Assembly: GCA_030681365.1 (NCBI GenBank)
Contig: JAUXWH010000158.1
Coordinates: 1 to 64,000, forward strand
Direction: 5' to 3'
DNA length: 64,000 bases
Source: Bradyrhizobium sp.
GTDB taxonomy: Bacteria > Pseudomonadota > Alphaproteobacteria > Rhizobiales > Xanthobacteraceae
The notes under the pieces were generated by a model. It was not told where the DNA came from. It saw only the letters and a list, made by a program, of their open reading frames with translations, and searched no databases. Of the stretch, positions 1 through 8,558 are shown in pieces (position 1 is the first letter of the stretch; each line of letters begins with the position of its first letter). The position numbers and the translations under genes are program-made.

Positions 1-778
1 GCGCGCCGAAATCCGGAAACCGGCCGGCCATGGTCATGACAAGCGCAAGGACCAGATAGGCGATGCACAGATAAAGCGTCACGGGATGATCGACAATCCA
101 TCGCGCCCGCTTGGCGCCGCCGAGCGCACACCAGGAGCCGAACACGCACAGCACCTGCCAGCAGTACGGGTTGAAGTACCAGACTCCCGCCGGGTAGGCC
201 CGCAGGTTCCAGTCGAACTGGCGGGCCACCAGCCACAGCCCGATCGAAGCCAGCAGGGTCAGGTCGGGCTGGCGCAGCATCAGCCACAGCACCGGCGGAA
301 ACAGCCCCATCAGCACGATGTAAAGCGGCAGTACGTCCAGGTTGACCGGCTTGAACTTGAGCAGGAGACCCTGGCGCAGGGTTTCGATCGCCTGGTCGCC
401 GGCGAGACCCGCGAGGTTGAACTCGTGGATGATCTCCGGATCGCTGAAGCGCTGCGCCACATATCCGATTGCGACGATATAGATGACGAACAGGATGATG
501 TGGGCGACGTAGAGTTGCCAGACGCGCTTGGTGAGGCGGGTGGCGCCTACGATAAAGCCGCGCTCCAGCATCATCCGGGCGTAAACGAACGACGCGGTGT
601 ATCCCGAAATAAAGACGAACAGATCCGCGGCATCGCTGAAGCCGTAATTCCGGGTGGTGATCCAGTTCACAACGTTGTTGGGGATGTGATCCAGGTAAAT
701 CGCCCAGTTCGCGACGCCGCGAAACAGGTCGAGCCGGAGATCGCGTCCCTTTTCGGGCAATACTGCGTTGATTTTCAT
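1..778 (-). CDS. OpgC-domain integral membrane protein, C-terminus cut by the window edge
   Basis: Translating the minus strand from the ATG at 778 gives an open frame to the window edge (about 259 residues). It is absent from the ORF track because it has no stop inside the window. The start reads MKINAVLPEKGRDLRLDLFRG, followed by YLDHIPNNVVNW and FVFISGYTASFVYARMMLERG, which is the N-terminal signature of the OpgC family. Several hydrophobic membrane spans follow. The family consists of inner-membrane acyltransferase-like proteins, named for OpgC, which succinylates periplasmic glucans; the substrate here is unknown. It is divergent from the complex I subunit gene at 1000. The plus-strand ORF 86-1003 is its shadow. 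Confidence 0.88.
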   Translation of the reverse strand, partial: MKINAVLPEKGRDLRLDLFRGVANWAIYLDHIPNNVVNWITTRNYGFSDAADLFVFISGYTASFVYARMMLERGFIVGATRLTKRVWQLYVAHIILFVIYIVAIGYVAQRFSDPEIIHEFNLAGLAGDQAIETLRQGLLLKFKPVNLDVLPLYIVLMGLFPPVLWLMLRQPDLTLLASIGLWLVARQFDWNLRAYPAGVWYFNPYCWQVLCVFGSWCALGGAKRARWIVDHPVTLYLCIAYLVLALVMTMAGRFPDFGA

Positions 779-999
779 GGGTGCCGTTTCGAAGTGATGC
801 TTTCGATGAATTCGGACCGGGGGGCCTCAGCCGCCCCGCCGGCCAAGATTGTCACAGCGCAGCATAATGATTATACGGGTGGCAGAAAAGGTAAGGGCCG
901 GGAATCATCGATCAGATTTTCCGAAAGGTGTTTCTATACTATCCCGGCTGCTTCCACCACGTACTTCCATGCTGCAGATCTCACAGGGCCCGGACATCC

Positions 1000-1305
1000 A
1001 TGACCGCACGCATCTTCAAGCCTGCCAAAAACGCGATGCAATCGGGGACCGCCAAGACCAGGGACTGGCAGCTGGACTATGAGCCGGAGCAGCCGCGGGC
1101 GATCGAGCCGTTGATGGGCTGGACCTCGTCCGGGGACATGAAGCAGCAGCTCACCATCCGTTTCGACACCAAGGAGGATGCCATCGCCTATTGTGAGCGC
1201 GAGGGTATTCCCTATCAGGTGATCGAGCCAAAGGAGCCCGTCCGCCGGCAAGTCGCCTATGCCGACAATTTCGCCTTCCGGCGCGGCGAACCCTGGACCC
1301 ACTAG
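1000..1305 (+). CDS. NADH dehydrogenase accessory subunit, NDUFS4-like (ETC complex I conserved region)
   Basis: The protein has 101 residues and starts MTARIFKPAKNAMQSGTAKT. It carries the NDUFS4 family pattern: WQLDYEP, then a GW..S.D..QQ segment, then FDTKEDAIAYCEREGI. The family is the 18-kDa accessory subunit at the peripheral arm of respiratory complex I and is shared by alphaproteobacteria and mitochondria. The ORF track starts upstream at 928, but the extra 24 residues look like untranslated leader and the family begins at the ATG at 1000. It is a single gene with no linked nuo genes, which is usual for this subunit. Confidence 0.9.
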   Translation: MTARIFKPAKNAMQSGTAKTRDWQLDYEPEQPRAIEPLMGWTSSGDMKQQLTIRFDTKEDAIAYCEREGIPYQVIEPKEPVRRQVAYADNFAFRRGEPWTH

Positions 1306-1520
1306 AGACGGGTCCCGTGCCGCAACGAGAATTGCCCCAGGGAATGTCGGGGACAAGACATTTGAGAGGGGCATTTTGGCCTAATAGCGCTACTGTCGCC
1401 GTTAAACGTCGCCTCGGCCAAGGTCTCGTCGTCAGCTCGAGGTGGCGTCGGACGGTGGCGCAATGACACCTTAACGCAAGCCCGATGCCGGTTCCCGGCG
1501 CACCCTAACCGTGGAAACCC

Positions 1521-3125
1521 ATGCCGCTTCACTCCACGATCGACACCACATCCACCGATTTCGCCCGCAACGCCGAAGCGATGCGCGCGCTGGTCGCCGA
1601 GCTGCGCGAGAAACTCGACCAGGTGGCCGGCGGCGGCGGCAAGGTCTCGCGCGCCCGGCACACCTCGCGCGGCAAAATGCTGGCCCGCGAGCGCGTCGAT
1701 CTCCTGGTCGATCCCGGCACGGCCTTTCTTGAGCTGTCGCCGCTGGCGGCCCACGGCCTCTACGGCGGCGACGTGCATTCGGCCAGCGTCATCACCGGGG
1801 TAGGGCGGATCTCGGGGCGCGAATGCGTCGTCGTCGCCAACGACGCCACCATCAAGGGCGGCACCTATTATCCGATGACGGTGAAAAAGCATCTGCGCGC
1901 CCAGGACATCGCGCGGCAGAACAATCTACCCTGCGTCTATATGGTGGATTCCGGCGGCGCCTTCCTGCCGATGCAGGACGAGATCTTCCCCGACGAGCGG
2001 CATTTCGGCCGCATCTTCTACAACCAGGCGCAGATGTCGGCGCAGGGCATCCCGCAGATCGCCATCGTGATGGGCTCCTGCACCGCCGGCGGCGCCTATG
2101 TCCCTGCCATGTCGGACGAGAGCATCATCGTGCGCAACCAGGGGACGATCTTTCTCGGCTGGCCGCCGCTGGTGAAGGCGGCGACCGGCGAAGTGGTGAC
2201 CGCGGAAGAACTCGGCGGCGCCGACGTGCACTCGCGGCAATCCGGCGTCACCGATCATTATGCGCAGAACGACAGCCATGCGATCGGCATTGCCCGGCGC
2301 ATCGTCGCCACGCTGAAACAGCCCAGCCGCGCCAGCCTGAACATGCGCGAGCCGCGCGAGCCGCTGTTTGCACCGCAGGAAATCTATGGCGTGGTCTCCG
2401 CCGACGGCCGCAAGCCGTTCGACGTGCATGACATCATCGCCCGGCTGGTCGACGGCTCGGAATTCGACGAATTCAAGAAGCTCTACGGCCAGACCCTGAT
2501 TTGCGGCTTCGCCCATATCTGGGGCTATCCGGTCGGCATCATCGCCAACAACGGCATCCTGTTCAGCGAGAGCTCGCTGAAGGGCGCGCATTTCATCGAG
2601 CTGTGCTGCCAGCGCAATATCCCGCTGGTGTTCCTGCAGAACATCACGGGCTTCATGGTCGGCAAGAAATACGAGGCCGGCGGCATCGCCCGCGACGGCG
2701 CCAAGCTGGTGACGGCGGTGGCCACCGCTGGCGTGCCGAAATTCACGGTCGTGATCGGCGGCTCCTATGGCGCCGGCAATTACGGCATGTGCGGCCGCGC
2801 CTACAGCCCGCGTTTCCTCTGGATGTGGCCGAACGCCCGCATCTCCGTGATGGGCGGCGAACAGGCATCGATGGTGCTGGCCCAGGTCCGGCGCGATGGC
2901 ATCGAGGCCAAGGGCGAGACATGGTCGGCCGAAGAGGACGACAAGTTTCGTGCGCCGATTCGCGCCCAGTATGAGAGCCAGGGCAGTCCCTACTACGCTA
3001 CCGCGAGGCTCTGGGATGACGGCGTGATCGATCCCGCCGATACCAGGCTGGTACTCGGTCTCGGGCTGGCGGCGTCGGCCAATGCGCCGATCGAGCCGAC
3101 CCGCTTTGGCCTGTTCAGGATGTGA
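1521..3125 (+). CDS. mccB: Methylcrotonyl-CoA carboxylase, carboxyltransferase (beta) subunit
   Basis: The 534-residue protein is a full-length two-lobed carboxyltransferase. It contains [24 protein letters not shown] near the N-terminus, the oxyanion-hole regions [17 protein letters not shown] and [23 protein letters not shown], and [34 protein letters not shown], which is typical of MCC rather than propionyl-CoA carboxylase. It transfers carboxyl from biotin to 3-methylcrotonyl-CoA in leucine breakdown. It is the first gene of an operon: its TGA stop overlaps the start of the biotin subunit, and HMG-CoA lyase follows. ATG 1521 is preferred over the shadow ORF at 1511. Isovaleryl-CoA dehydrogenase is not in the window. 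Confidence 0.93.
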   Translation: MPLHSTIDTTSTDFARNAEAMRALVAELREKLDQVAGGGGKVSRARHTSRGKMLARERVDLLVDPGTAFLELSPLAAHGLYGGDVHSASVITGVGRISGRECVVVANDATIKGGTYYPMTVKKHLRAQDIARQNNLPCVYMVDSGGAFLPMQDEIFPDERHFGRIFYNQAQMSAQGIPQIAIVMGSCTAGGAYVPAMSDESIIVRNQGTIFLGWPPLVKAATGEVVTAEELGGADVHSRQSGVTDHYAQNDSHAIGIARRIVATLKQPSRASLNMREPREPLFAPQEIYGVVSADGRKPFDVHDIIARLVDGSEFDEFKKLYGQTLICGFAHIWGYPVGIIANNGILFSESSLKGAHFIELCCQRNIPLVFLQNITGFMVGKKYEAGGIARDGAKLVTAVATAGVPKFTVVIGGSYGAGNYGMCGRAYSPRFLWMWPNARISVMGGEQASMVLAQVRRDGIEAKGETWSAEEDDKFRAPIRAQYESQGSPYYATARLWDDGVIDPADTRLVLGLGLAASANAPIEPTRFGLFRM

Positions 3126-5152
3126 TGATGAAAGGCCAAATCCAGCCCCAGGTTCAAGCCGGGTATCGGCGATTTCGCACCCTCCTGATCGCCAACCGCG
3201 GCGAGATCGCCTGCCGCGTGATCCGTACCGCCAGAGCCATGGGCCTGCGCACGGTGGCGGTCTATTCTGAGGCCGACGCCGATTCCATGCATGTCGCGAT
3301 GGCGGACGAAGCCGTCCTGCTCGGACCGGCGCGTGCGCGCGACAGCTACCTGAACATCGAGCGCGTGATCGAAGTGGCGCGGCAAACCGGCGCCGAGGCC
3401 GTGCATCCCGGCTACGGCTTTTTGTCGGAGAATGCGGAATTCGCCGAAGCTTGCGCCAAGGCGGGGCTGGTGTTCGTCGGTCCCACCGCCGCGATGATGA
3501 CGGCGATGGGCTCCAAATCCGGCTCCAAGGCCCTGATGGAAAAGGCCGGCGTGCCGCTGGTGCCCGGTTATCACGGCGAGGCCCAGGACGACGCGACCCT
3601 GTCCGCGGCAGCCGACAAGGCCGGTTACCCGGTGCTGGTCAAGGCTTCCGCCGGCGGCGGTGGCCGCGGCATGCGGGTGGTGCGGGCGGCCGGCGAACTG
3701 GCTGCCGCTCTCGTCAGCGCCAGGCGCGAGGCCAAGGCCGCGTTCGGCGACGACCGCATGCTGATCGAAAAATTCGTCCAGAACCCTCGTCATATCGAGG
3801 TGCAGATCATCGGCGACAGCCACGGCAATCTGCTGTCGCTGTTCGAGCGCGAATGCACGCTGCAGCGGCGGCATCAGAAGGTGATCGAGGAAGCGCCTTC
3901 GCCGACGCTGAATGCGGCTCAGCGCGAGACGGTTTGCGCCGCCGCGCGGAAAGCCGCAGGGGCGGTCAATTATGTCGGCGCCGGCACCATCGAGTTCGTG
4001 TCCGACGGCAAGGACGTGTTCTTCATCGAGATGAACACGCGGCTGCAGGTCGAGCACCCCGTCACCGAATTGATCACGGGCATCGATCTCGTGGAATGGC
4101 AGTTGCGAGTGGCGTTCGGCGAAAAACTGCCGCTGACGCAGGACCAGATCACGCTCAACGGCCATGCCATCGAGGCACGGGTCTATGCGGAAAATCCGCA
4201 CCGGAATTTCATGCCCTCGGTCGGCCGCATCAGGACATGGCACACGCCGGCCGAAGTGAACGGCCTGCGCGTCGATGCGGGCTATCGCGCGGGCGACGCG
4301 GTCTCGCCGCACTACGACGCCATGCTGGCCAAGGTGATTGCCTGGGCGCCGACCCGCGACGAAGCCATCGATCGGCTCAACCGCGGCCTCGAGGAGACCG
4401 ATGTCCGCGGCATCGTCAGCAACATTCCCTTCCTGTCGGCGCTGGTGACGCATCCGAAGGTGCGCGCCAATACCATCGACACCGGTTTCATCGAACGCGA
4501 ATTGAAGAACCTGACGCCGGAAGCACCCGTTCCGCACGATCTCGAACTGTGCGCCGCCGTGGTCGCCATCCTCGGCGACGAGACAGCGCGCGCCGGCGCG
4601 GAGGCGCATTCGCCGTGGCGGACCGCGGGCTGGATGCCGGTTGGCCGGCGGCGGCGCCTGTTCACGTTCCGGGACGGGCAGGGCGGCGAGCACAAGGTGA
4701 GCCTGATCTACGGCAGTGGTCCGGCGATGCTGGCGATCGGCGAGCGCGAACTGGCCTTCACCACCGCACCGGAGGCTGCCGGCGGCTTCCAGCTCAGGCT
4801 GCATGGCATCAAATCCCACGTGGTCGCCGTGATCGAAGGCCATGAGCTCTATCTGCGCACCCGCAACGGCCGCTTCGACCTGCATTGGGTCGATCCGTTC
4901 GGCGGCGAGACCGAAGAACAGGCTGGCGACGACAAGATCGTGGCGCCGCTGCCGGGCACCGTGGTGGCGCTGCTGGCGGAAGTCGGCGCCAGGCTGGAGA
5001 AGGGCGCGCCCATTCTCACGCTGGAAGTGATGAAGATGGAGCAGACTCTTCGCGCGCCGTTTGCGGGCGTTTTGAGCGCGATCAAATGCAAGGTCGGCGA
5101 CATCGTCGGCGAGGGCGTCGAACTCGCCGTGGTCGAGCCGACCGTTGTGTAG
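3125..5152 (+). CDS. mccA: Methylcrotonyl-CoA carboxylase, biotin-containing (alpha) subunit
   Basis: The roughly 675-residue acyl-CoA carboxylase alpha chain starts with a biotin-carboxylase domain (RTLLIANRGEIACRVIRTARAMG), then an ATP-grasp domain with the glycine loop KASAGGGGRGMRVV and the catalytic stretch FFIEMNTRLQVEHPVTE. It ends with a biotinyl domain containing EVMKMEQ, where the lysine carries biotin. With MccB it carboxylates 3-methylcrotonyl-CoA using ATP and bicarbonate. GTG 3122, ATG 3125 and ATG 3128 are all possible starts. ATG 3125 overlaps the mccB stop, while 3128 has better spacing from AGGA. Translational coupling with mccB is likely. Confidence 0.93.
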   Translation: MMKGQIQPQVQAGYRRFRTLLIANRGEIACRVIRTARAMGLRTVAVYSEADADSMHVAMADEAVLLGPARARDSYLNIERVIEVARQTGAEAVHPGYGFLSENAEFAEACAKAGLVFVGPTAAMMTAMGSKSGSKALMEKAGVPLVPGYHGEAQDDATLSAAADKAGYPVLVKASAGGGGRGMRVVRAAGELAAALVSARREAKAAFGDDRMLIEKFVQNPRHIEVQIIGDSHGNLLSLFERECTLQRRHQKVIEEAPSPTLNAAQRETVCAAARKAAGAVNYVGAGTIEFVSDGKDVFFIEMNTRLQVEHPVTELITGIDLVEWQLRVAFGEKLPLTQDQITLNGHAIEARVYAENPHRNFMPSVGRIRTWHTPAEVNGLRVDAGYRAGDAVSPHYDAMLAKVIAWAPTRDEAIDRLNRGLEETDVRGIVSNIPFLSALVTHPKVRANTIDTGFIERELKNLTPEAPVPHDLELCAAVVAILGDETARAGAEAHSPWRTAGWMPVGRRRRLFTFRDGQGGEHKVSLIYGSGPAMLAIGERELAFTTAPEAAGGFQLRLHGIKSHVVAVIEGHELYLRTRNGRFDLHWVDPFGGETEEQAGDDKIVAPLPGTVVALLAEVGARLEKGAPILTLEVMKMEQTLRAPFAGVLSAIKCKVGDIVGEGVELAVVEPTVV

Positions 5153-5218
5153 TGTGGACACGGCGCAAGAGGCGCCTTCGCCCACCCTACGATCCGAGAG
5201 CTGTGGCATGAGATCAGC

Positions 5219-6133
5219 ATGAGCGATTCCGTCCGCATCGTCGAAGTCGGTCCCCGCGACGGGCTGCAGAACGAGAAGACGCCTGTCGGCGTCGAGGACC
5301 GCATCGCCTTCATCGAGGCGCTGCTAGGCGCCGGGCTGCATACCATCGAGGTCGGCGCCTTCGTGTCACCGAAGGCGATTCCGCAAATGGTGAACTCCGA
5401 TGCCGTGCTGCGCGGGGTCGATCACCATCCGGACAGCGAATTCCACGTGCTGGTGCCGAACGAAAAGGGCTATGACGCCGCGCGGGCGGCCGGCGCCCGG
5501 GTGGTCGCGGTGTTTGCCTCGGCCTCGGAAGGGTTTTCCCGCGCCAACATCAACTGCACGGTGGCGGAATCGATCGAGCGCTTCAGGCCGGTGCTGGCGC
5601 GGGCCAGGGCCGACGGCATCAAGGTACGCGGCTATATCTCCTGCGTGCTCGGCTGCCCCTTCGACGGCGAGGTCAGGCCGCAGGCCGTGGTCGACGTGGC
5701 GCGGACGTTGTCGGAGCTCGGTTGTTACGAAGTCTCGCTCGGCGACACCATCGGCGTCGGCACGCCGCTGAAGGCCAAAAATCTTCTGCGCGCGGTGGCG
5801 GGCCACGTGCCGATGGCGAACCTGGCGATGCATTTCCACGACACCTATGGCCAGGCCCTTGCCAACCTCTACGCCGGGATGGAGGAAGGCTGCCGCGTGA
5901 TCGATTCCGCGGCGGGCGGTCTCGGCGGCTGCCCCTATGCGCCGGGGGCCACCGGCAACGTCGCCACCGAGGATGTGGTCTACCTGCTGGAAGGCATGGG
6001 CATCGCCACCGGCGTCGACATTCCGAAGCTGGTGGCCGCCACCAACACGATCAGCCGGCTGCTCGGCCGTCCCCCGGTCAGCCGGGTAGCGTCGGCGTTG
6101 AACGCGAAGGGGCGAATGGGCAGTAGCGAATAG
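5219..6133 (+). CDS. mvaB: Hydroxymethylglutaryl-CoA lyase
   Basis: The 304-residue HMGL-like TIM barrel opens with VRIVEVGPRDGLQNEK, the catalytic Arg-Asp pair of HMG-CoA lyases. The metal-binding MHFHDTYGQALAN and the flexible-loop cysteine motif GGLGGCPYAPGATGN are both present. It cleaves HMG-CoA to acetoacetate and acetyl-CoA, the last step of leucine catabolism, which matches its place 66 bp behind mccA. The C-terminal codons and stop run into a short simple repeat of the type AGCGAAT, so the last few residues (KGRMGSSE) are probably repeat-derived. Confidence 0.93.
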   Translation: MSDSVRIVEVGPRDGLQNEKTPVGVEDRIAFIEALLGAGLHTIEVGAFVSPKAIPQMVNSDAVLRGVDHHPDSEFHVLVPNEKGYDAARAAGARVVAVFASASEGFSRANINCTVAESIERFRPVLARARADGIKVRGYISCVLGCPFDGEVRPQAVVDVARTLSELGCYEVSLGDTIGVGTPLKAKNLLRAVAGHVPMANLAMHFHDTYGQALANLYAGMEEGCRVIDSAAGGLGGCPYAPGATGNVATEDVVYLLEGMGIATGVDIPKLVAATNTISRLLGRPPVSRVASALNAKGRMGSSE

Positions 6134-6185
6134 CGAATGGCGAAGGGAAGGTTCCCCACTCGCCACTCGTTACCCGCCACTCACA
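6113..6185. repeat. Short AGCGAAT / CCACTCG simple repeat at the end of mvaB
   Basis: The end of mvaB and the following bases read GGGCGAATGGGCAGTAGCGAATAGCGAATGGCGAA, then CCACTCGCCACTCG and GCCACTCAC on the other side. The imperfect tandem words AGCGAAT(A/G) and their near-complement form a low-complexity intergenic element. From 6186 to 6394 I see no gene, only the upstream region of the small lysine-rich protein. Confidence 0.5.
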
Positions 6186-6394
6186 CTTCGTTCGCCGGTT
6201 TCAGCAGGTTGGCCGAGGTCGGCGTCTCGGCACCGTACCCCTTCCAGGCGGTATCGCGTGCAATGTCGCGCCTGGCAGGGAATCCGTCTGCGAAAATTTT
6301 TCGGGCGGCAGGTAACAAACGCCCTCGCGGGTCCGTCCTGAACCATAGCGGCATCAGTCGCTTTCAAGCACCGGCTTCAAAGGGAAACCAGCCC

Positions 6395-6625
6395 ATGACC
6401 ATCAACACCCGTATCGCACTCGGAATTTCGGCCGCCGCTCTCTCGCTCAGCCTGGCGCTGGCACCTGCCGCCTTCGCGCAGGACAAGATGGGCAAGGACG
6501 ACGGCATGAAAAAGGACTCCATGTCCAAGGACGGCATGAAGAAGGACACCATGTCGAAGGACGGCATGAAGAAGGATTCGATGTCCAAGGACGGCATGAA
6601 GAAAGACGACGGCATGAAGAAGTAG
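6395..6625 (+). CDS. Small secreted Lys/Met/Asp-repeat protein
   Basis: The 76-residue protein has a clear Sec signal peptide, MTINTRIALGISAAALSLSLALAPAAFA, cleaved before QDK. The mature part is almost entirely repeats of MSKDGMKKD(S/T), 10 residues encoded by 30 bp, with three near-identical units followed by DDGMKK. It resembles pentapeptide-MXKDX-type proteins of soil alphaproteobacteria, whose function is unknown. The mature chain is highly charged, rich in methionine and lacks cysteine and aromatic residues, so it is probably disordered in the periplasm. The track ORF starts at 6137, but the signal peptide fixes the start at 6395. Confidence 0.82.
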   Translation: MTINTRIALGISAAALSLSLALAPAAFAQDKMGKDDGMKKDSMSKDGMKKDTMSKDGMKKDSMSKDGMKKDDGMKK

Positions 6626-6656
6626 GTCTGCCGCCTGCTTCAGCGTCGCGCGGGCT

Positions 6657-6704
6657 CGCCTCCTTGAGGAGGCGGGCCTGCCGTGGCCGGGGCGTCAGCC
6701 CCGC
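6657..6704. terminator. Bidirectional terminator-like hairpins between convergent genes
   Basis: CGCCTCC-TTGA-GGAGGCG (6657-6674) is a perfect 7-bp stem with a 4-base loop. It is followed by GGGGC-GTCA-GCCCC (6689-6702) inside a larger GGCC/GGCC stem. Both lie between the repeat-protein gene and the convergent DUF6481 gene. There is no clear T tract, so intrinsic termination is inferred from position and structure. Confidence 0.5.
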
Positions 6705-6712
6705 CGGCCGCC

Positions 6713-7066
6713 TTAGCGCTTCTTGCCCTTGCCCTTGCGGGCGGCATAACGCGCGTCGCGCGCGGCCTTGCGCTCGGCCTCGAGTGCGAATTCCGCGGCG
6801 GCGGCGGCTTCCTGTTCACGCAGGATCTGGGCGGCGGCCTCGGCCGCAGCCTGCTCCTCGCGCGCCTTCTGCTCGGCTTTGGCGGTCTCGCGCGCCAGCT
6901 TGGCCTTGGCCCGCTCGGCGGCTTGCGCCTCGCGCTCCGCGCGGCGTTTGGCGACCTCGGGATCATCGAGACCCGGCTTGGCTTTAAACTTCTCCAGGAT
7001 ATTCTTCCTTGCTTCCTGCGCCGCCTTCTGCCGGTCCGCGAAGCTAGGTTCCTTGAATCCACTCAT
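6713..7066 (-). CDS. DUF6481 family protein
   Basis: The 117-residue protein starts MSGFKEPSFADRQKAAQEARKNILEKFKAKP. It continues as a very long Ala/Glu/Lys/Arg-rich helix (residues about 37-105, probable coiled coil) and ends in a basic tail, ARKGKGKKR. The N-terminal FKEPSFADRQKAA..AK...L.KF pattern is the hallmark of DUF6481, a cytoplasmic protein of unknown function common in alphaproteobacteria. The ORF track begins at 7453, but the family start is the ATG at 7066. Confidence 0.85.
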   Translation of the reverse strand: MSGFKEPSFADRQKAAQEARKNILEKFKAKPGLDDPEVAKRRAEREAQAAERAKAKLARETAKAEQKAREEQAAAEAAAQILREQEAAAAAEFALEAERKAARDARYAARKGKGKKR

Positions 7067-7185
7067 TGAAACGGCCTTGTCGCTTTCGTTTGGGTGATGG
7101 GGTGATCGGCTCTGGCGCGAGGGCAATGAGGGCCCCCGGCGCGATGGGGAGCGGTTTACAGCCGCGCGGGCCGGGACGCCATCGT

Positions 7186-7530
7186 TTAATCGGCCAGCCG
7201 GCGTAATGTCGCGCGAAAACTGACGCTGCGGCTGCCCACCAGCGAGGTGCCGAAAACCTCGGAACAGTCGTCCCGCCAGGTTCCCGTAAAGCCGGTCGTG
7301 ACTTCCCGGCCGGCAAAAACCGGCCGCGCGGTCGGGTCGTGATAGCGCGTGTGCTGGTTGGTGACGAGGTCGCCTTTCCAGCTGCCGTCCTTGACGGTGT
7401 ATGAGCCGACCGACCAGAAATAGGAGTCGCCGCCGAGGAGGCGGCCGTCGCAAAGCATGATCACCCCGCTGGCGCGTCCCTTGACGCCGTCGCCCATCTG
7501 GATGTGTATCGAGTAAAGCCCGTTCTTCAT
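7186..7530 (-). CDS. GrlR-like regulatory-fold protein
   Basis: The 114-residue protein starts MKNGLYSIHIQMGDGVKGRASGVIMLCDGRLLGGDSYFWSVGSYTVKDG. This matches the small beta-barrel family named for GrlR, the negative regulator of type III secretion in enteropathogens. Rhizobial members are common and their role is unknown, and no type III genes lie nearby. The track start at 7539 is a TTG, while the ATG at 7530 gives the usual family N-terminus. It ends in a basic stretch. It appears monocistronic and lies on the same strand as the DUF6481 gene. Confidence 0.75.
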   Translation of the reverse strand: MKNGLYSIHIQMGDGVKGRASGVIMLCDGRLLGGDSYFWSVGSYTVKDGSWKGDLVTNQHTRYHDPTARPVFAGREVTTGFTGTWRDDCSEVFGTSLVGSRSVSFRATLRRLAD

Positions 7531-7615
7531 ATTCGGCAATCCCCCGACACCTATAGCAGGTTTGGGGCAGTGCCGCGCGCCCCTCGCTCGGACGGGCCTG
7601 CGCGATCGGGGAACA

Positions 7616-7927
7616 TCACCAGGTCTCGAAGCGAAGCTCGGCGGCGCCCCTGACGGCGATGCCGCGGACCTCCCAACTGGCAGAACCTTTCAGGGAGCGG
7701 CAGTGGATGCGGATCATGGTGCCGCGATCGTCCTTGCCGGCGTCCTCGACCAGGCCGACGACGGGGCAGTTGAGCCCCTCCGAGGCGATCTGTCCGGCGA
7801 GCTTCTGCTTTTCCTTTTGACTGGGCTGGGTCTTGAGCGGGGCCTGCGCGGCGGCAGCCGCAAGGCCGAACACCAGGACAAGTCCAGCCGCAGCCATTTG
7901 CCGAATGCGAAGACAGGTGGGAGTCAT
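7616..7927 (-). CDS. Secreted hypothetical protein
   Basis: The 103-residue protein starts MTPTCLRIRQMAAAGLVLVFGLAAAAAQA, a Sec signal peptide with cleavage after AQA. The mature domain contains two cysteines (LNCPVVG and IRIHCRSL) that could form a disulfide, and ends WEVRGIAVRGAAELRFETW. I do not recognise the family. The start at 7927 is preferred to the track start at 7948 because it begins the signal peptide directly. It is divergent from the gene at 8082 across a 154-bp gap. Confidence 0.65.
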   Translation of the reverse strand: MTPTCLRIRQMAAAGLVLVFGLAAAAAQAPLKTQPSQKEKQKLAGQIASEGLNCPVVGLVEDAGKDDRGTMIRIHCRSLKGSASWEVRGIAVRGAAELRFETW

Positions 7928-7986
7928 TTCTCGATCGTAGCCAAACACGAGCTGGAAATCACGCCCGAAAGATTTTGTTAATGATC

Positions 7987-7999
7987 TCCCTTAAAGGGA
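7987..7999. promoter_or_regulatory. Small palindrome between divergent secreted-protein genes
   Basis: TCCCTT-A-AAGGGA is a perfect 6-bp inverted repeat in the shared intergenic region of the genes at 7616-7927 and 8082-8468. It could be an operator, but the evidence is only its symmetry and position. Confidence 0.25.
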
Positions 8000-8081
8000 A
8001 ATTTGCCTCTCTCGCCCACGATGCGCAACCGCGAAACATTCTTGCAGACCGCAATTTTTAATACACCGGGAAGGCGCCACC

Positions 8082-8468
8082 ATGACGATGTCACGCGTAT
8101 ATGCAGCTTTGATCGCTTCGGCCGTTACCGCCATGGCGCTACCCACGGCCGCCTCCGCGCAATGCCAAGGTTGCTACATGCCGCCGCCCCAGCCTTGCGT
8201 CACCTGCTACCAGCGCCAGGTGGTGCCGCCGCAGTACCGGACGGTCGAGGAAACCGTGATGGTCGCGCCCGGCCGCGTCATCGCCCATCGCACCCCGGCG
8301 CAATACCGCACCGTGATGGTGCCGAAGACCGTGATGGTGGCGCCGGAAGGCGTGCAGTACGAGCGCACCCCGCCGCAATACGCCACCCGCCAGCGCGTCG
8401 AAATGGTCGCGCCCGCCCGCGAATACTACGTCGCGACGCCGCCGCGCTGCAGCACCTGCGGGTACTGA
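8082..8468 (+). CDS. Secreted Pro/Tyr/Val repeat protein
   Basis: The 128-residue protein starts MTMSRVYAALIASAVTAMALPTAASAQ, a signal peptide ending at ASA-Q. The mature chain has N- and C-terminal cysteine pairs (CQGC, CVTC and CSTC) around degenerate repeats of the form PPQYRTVEETVMVAPGRV.AHRTPAQYRTVMVPKTVMVAPEGVQYERTPPQYATR. Such PPxYRxV repeat proteins are common in Bradyrhizobium and are thought to be extracytoplasmic; their function is unknown. GGAAGG precedes the start and a strong hairpin terminator follows. Confidence 0.75.
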   Translation: MTMSRVYAALIASAVTAMALPTAASAQCQGCYMPPPQPCVTCYQRQVVPPQYRTVEETVMVAPGRVIAHRTPAQYRTVMVPKTVMVAPEGVQYERTPPQYATRQRVEMVAPAREYYVATPPRCSTCGY

Positions 8469-8508
8469 GGTCACAGGCACGAACTGCTCGCGAGGATTTG
8501 GAACAGGC

Positions 8509-8536
8509 AAAGGCCCTGGAGCGATCCGGGGCCTTT
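8509..8536 (+). terminator. Intrinsic terminator-like hairpin
   Basis: AAAGGCCCTGGA-GCGA-TCCGGGGCCTTT forms a 12-bp stem with one T-G wobble and a GCGA tetraloop, starting 41 bp past the stop of the secreted repeat protein. A-rich and T-rich ends let it work in both directions. It also faces the convergent gene at 8559. Confidence 0.75.
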
Positions 8537-8558
8537 CGTCGTCACGGGTGATCTGATT

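Noticed and set aside
86-1003. Plus-strand 305-residue ORF at the left edge
   Set aside because: The minus strand encodes a clear OpgC-domain protein over the same bases; the plus ORF is its compositional shadow.
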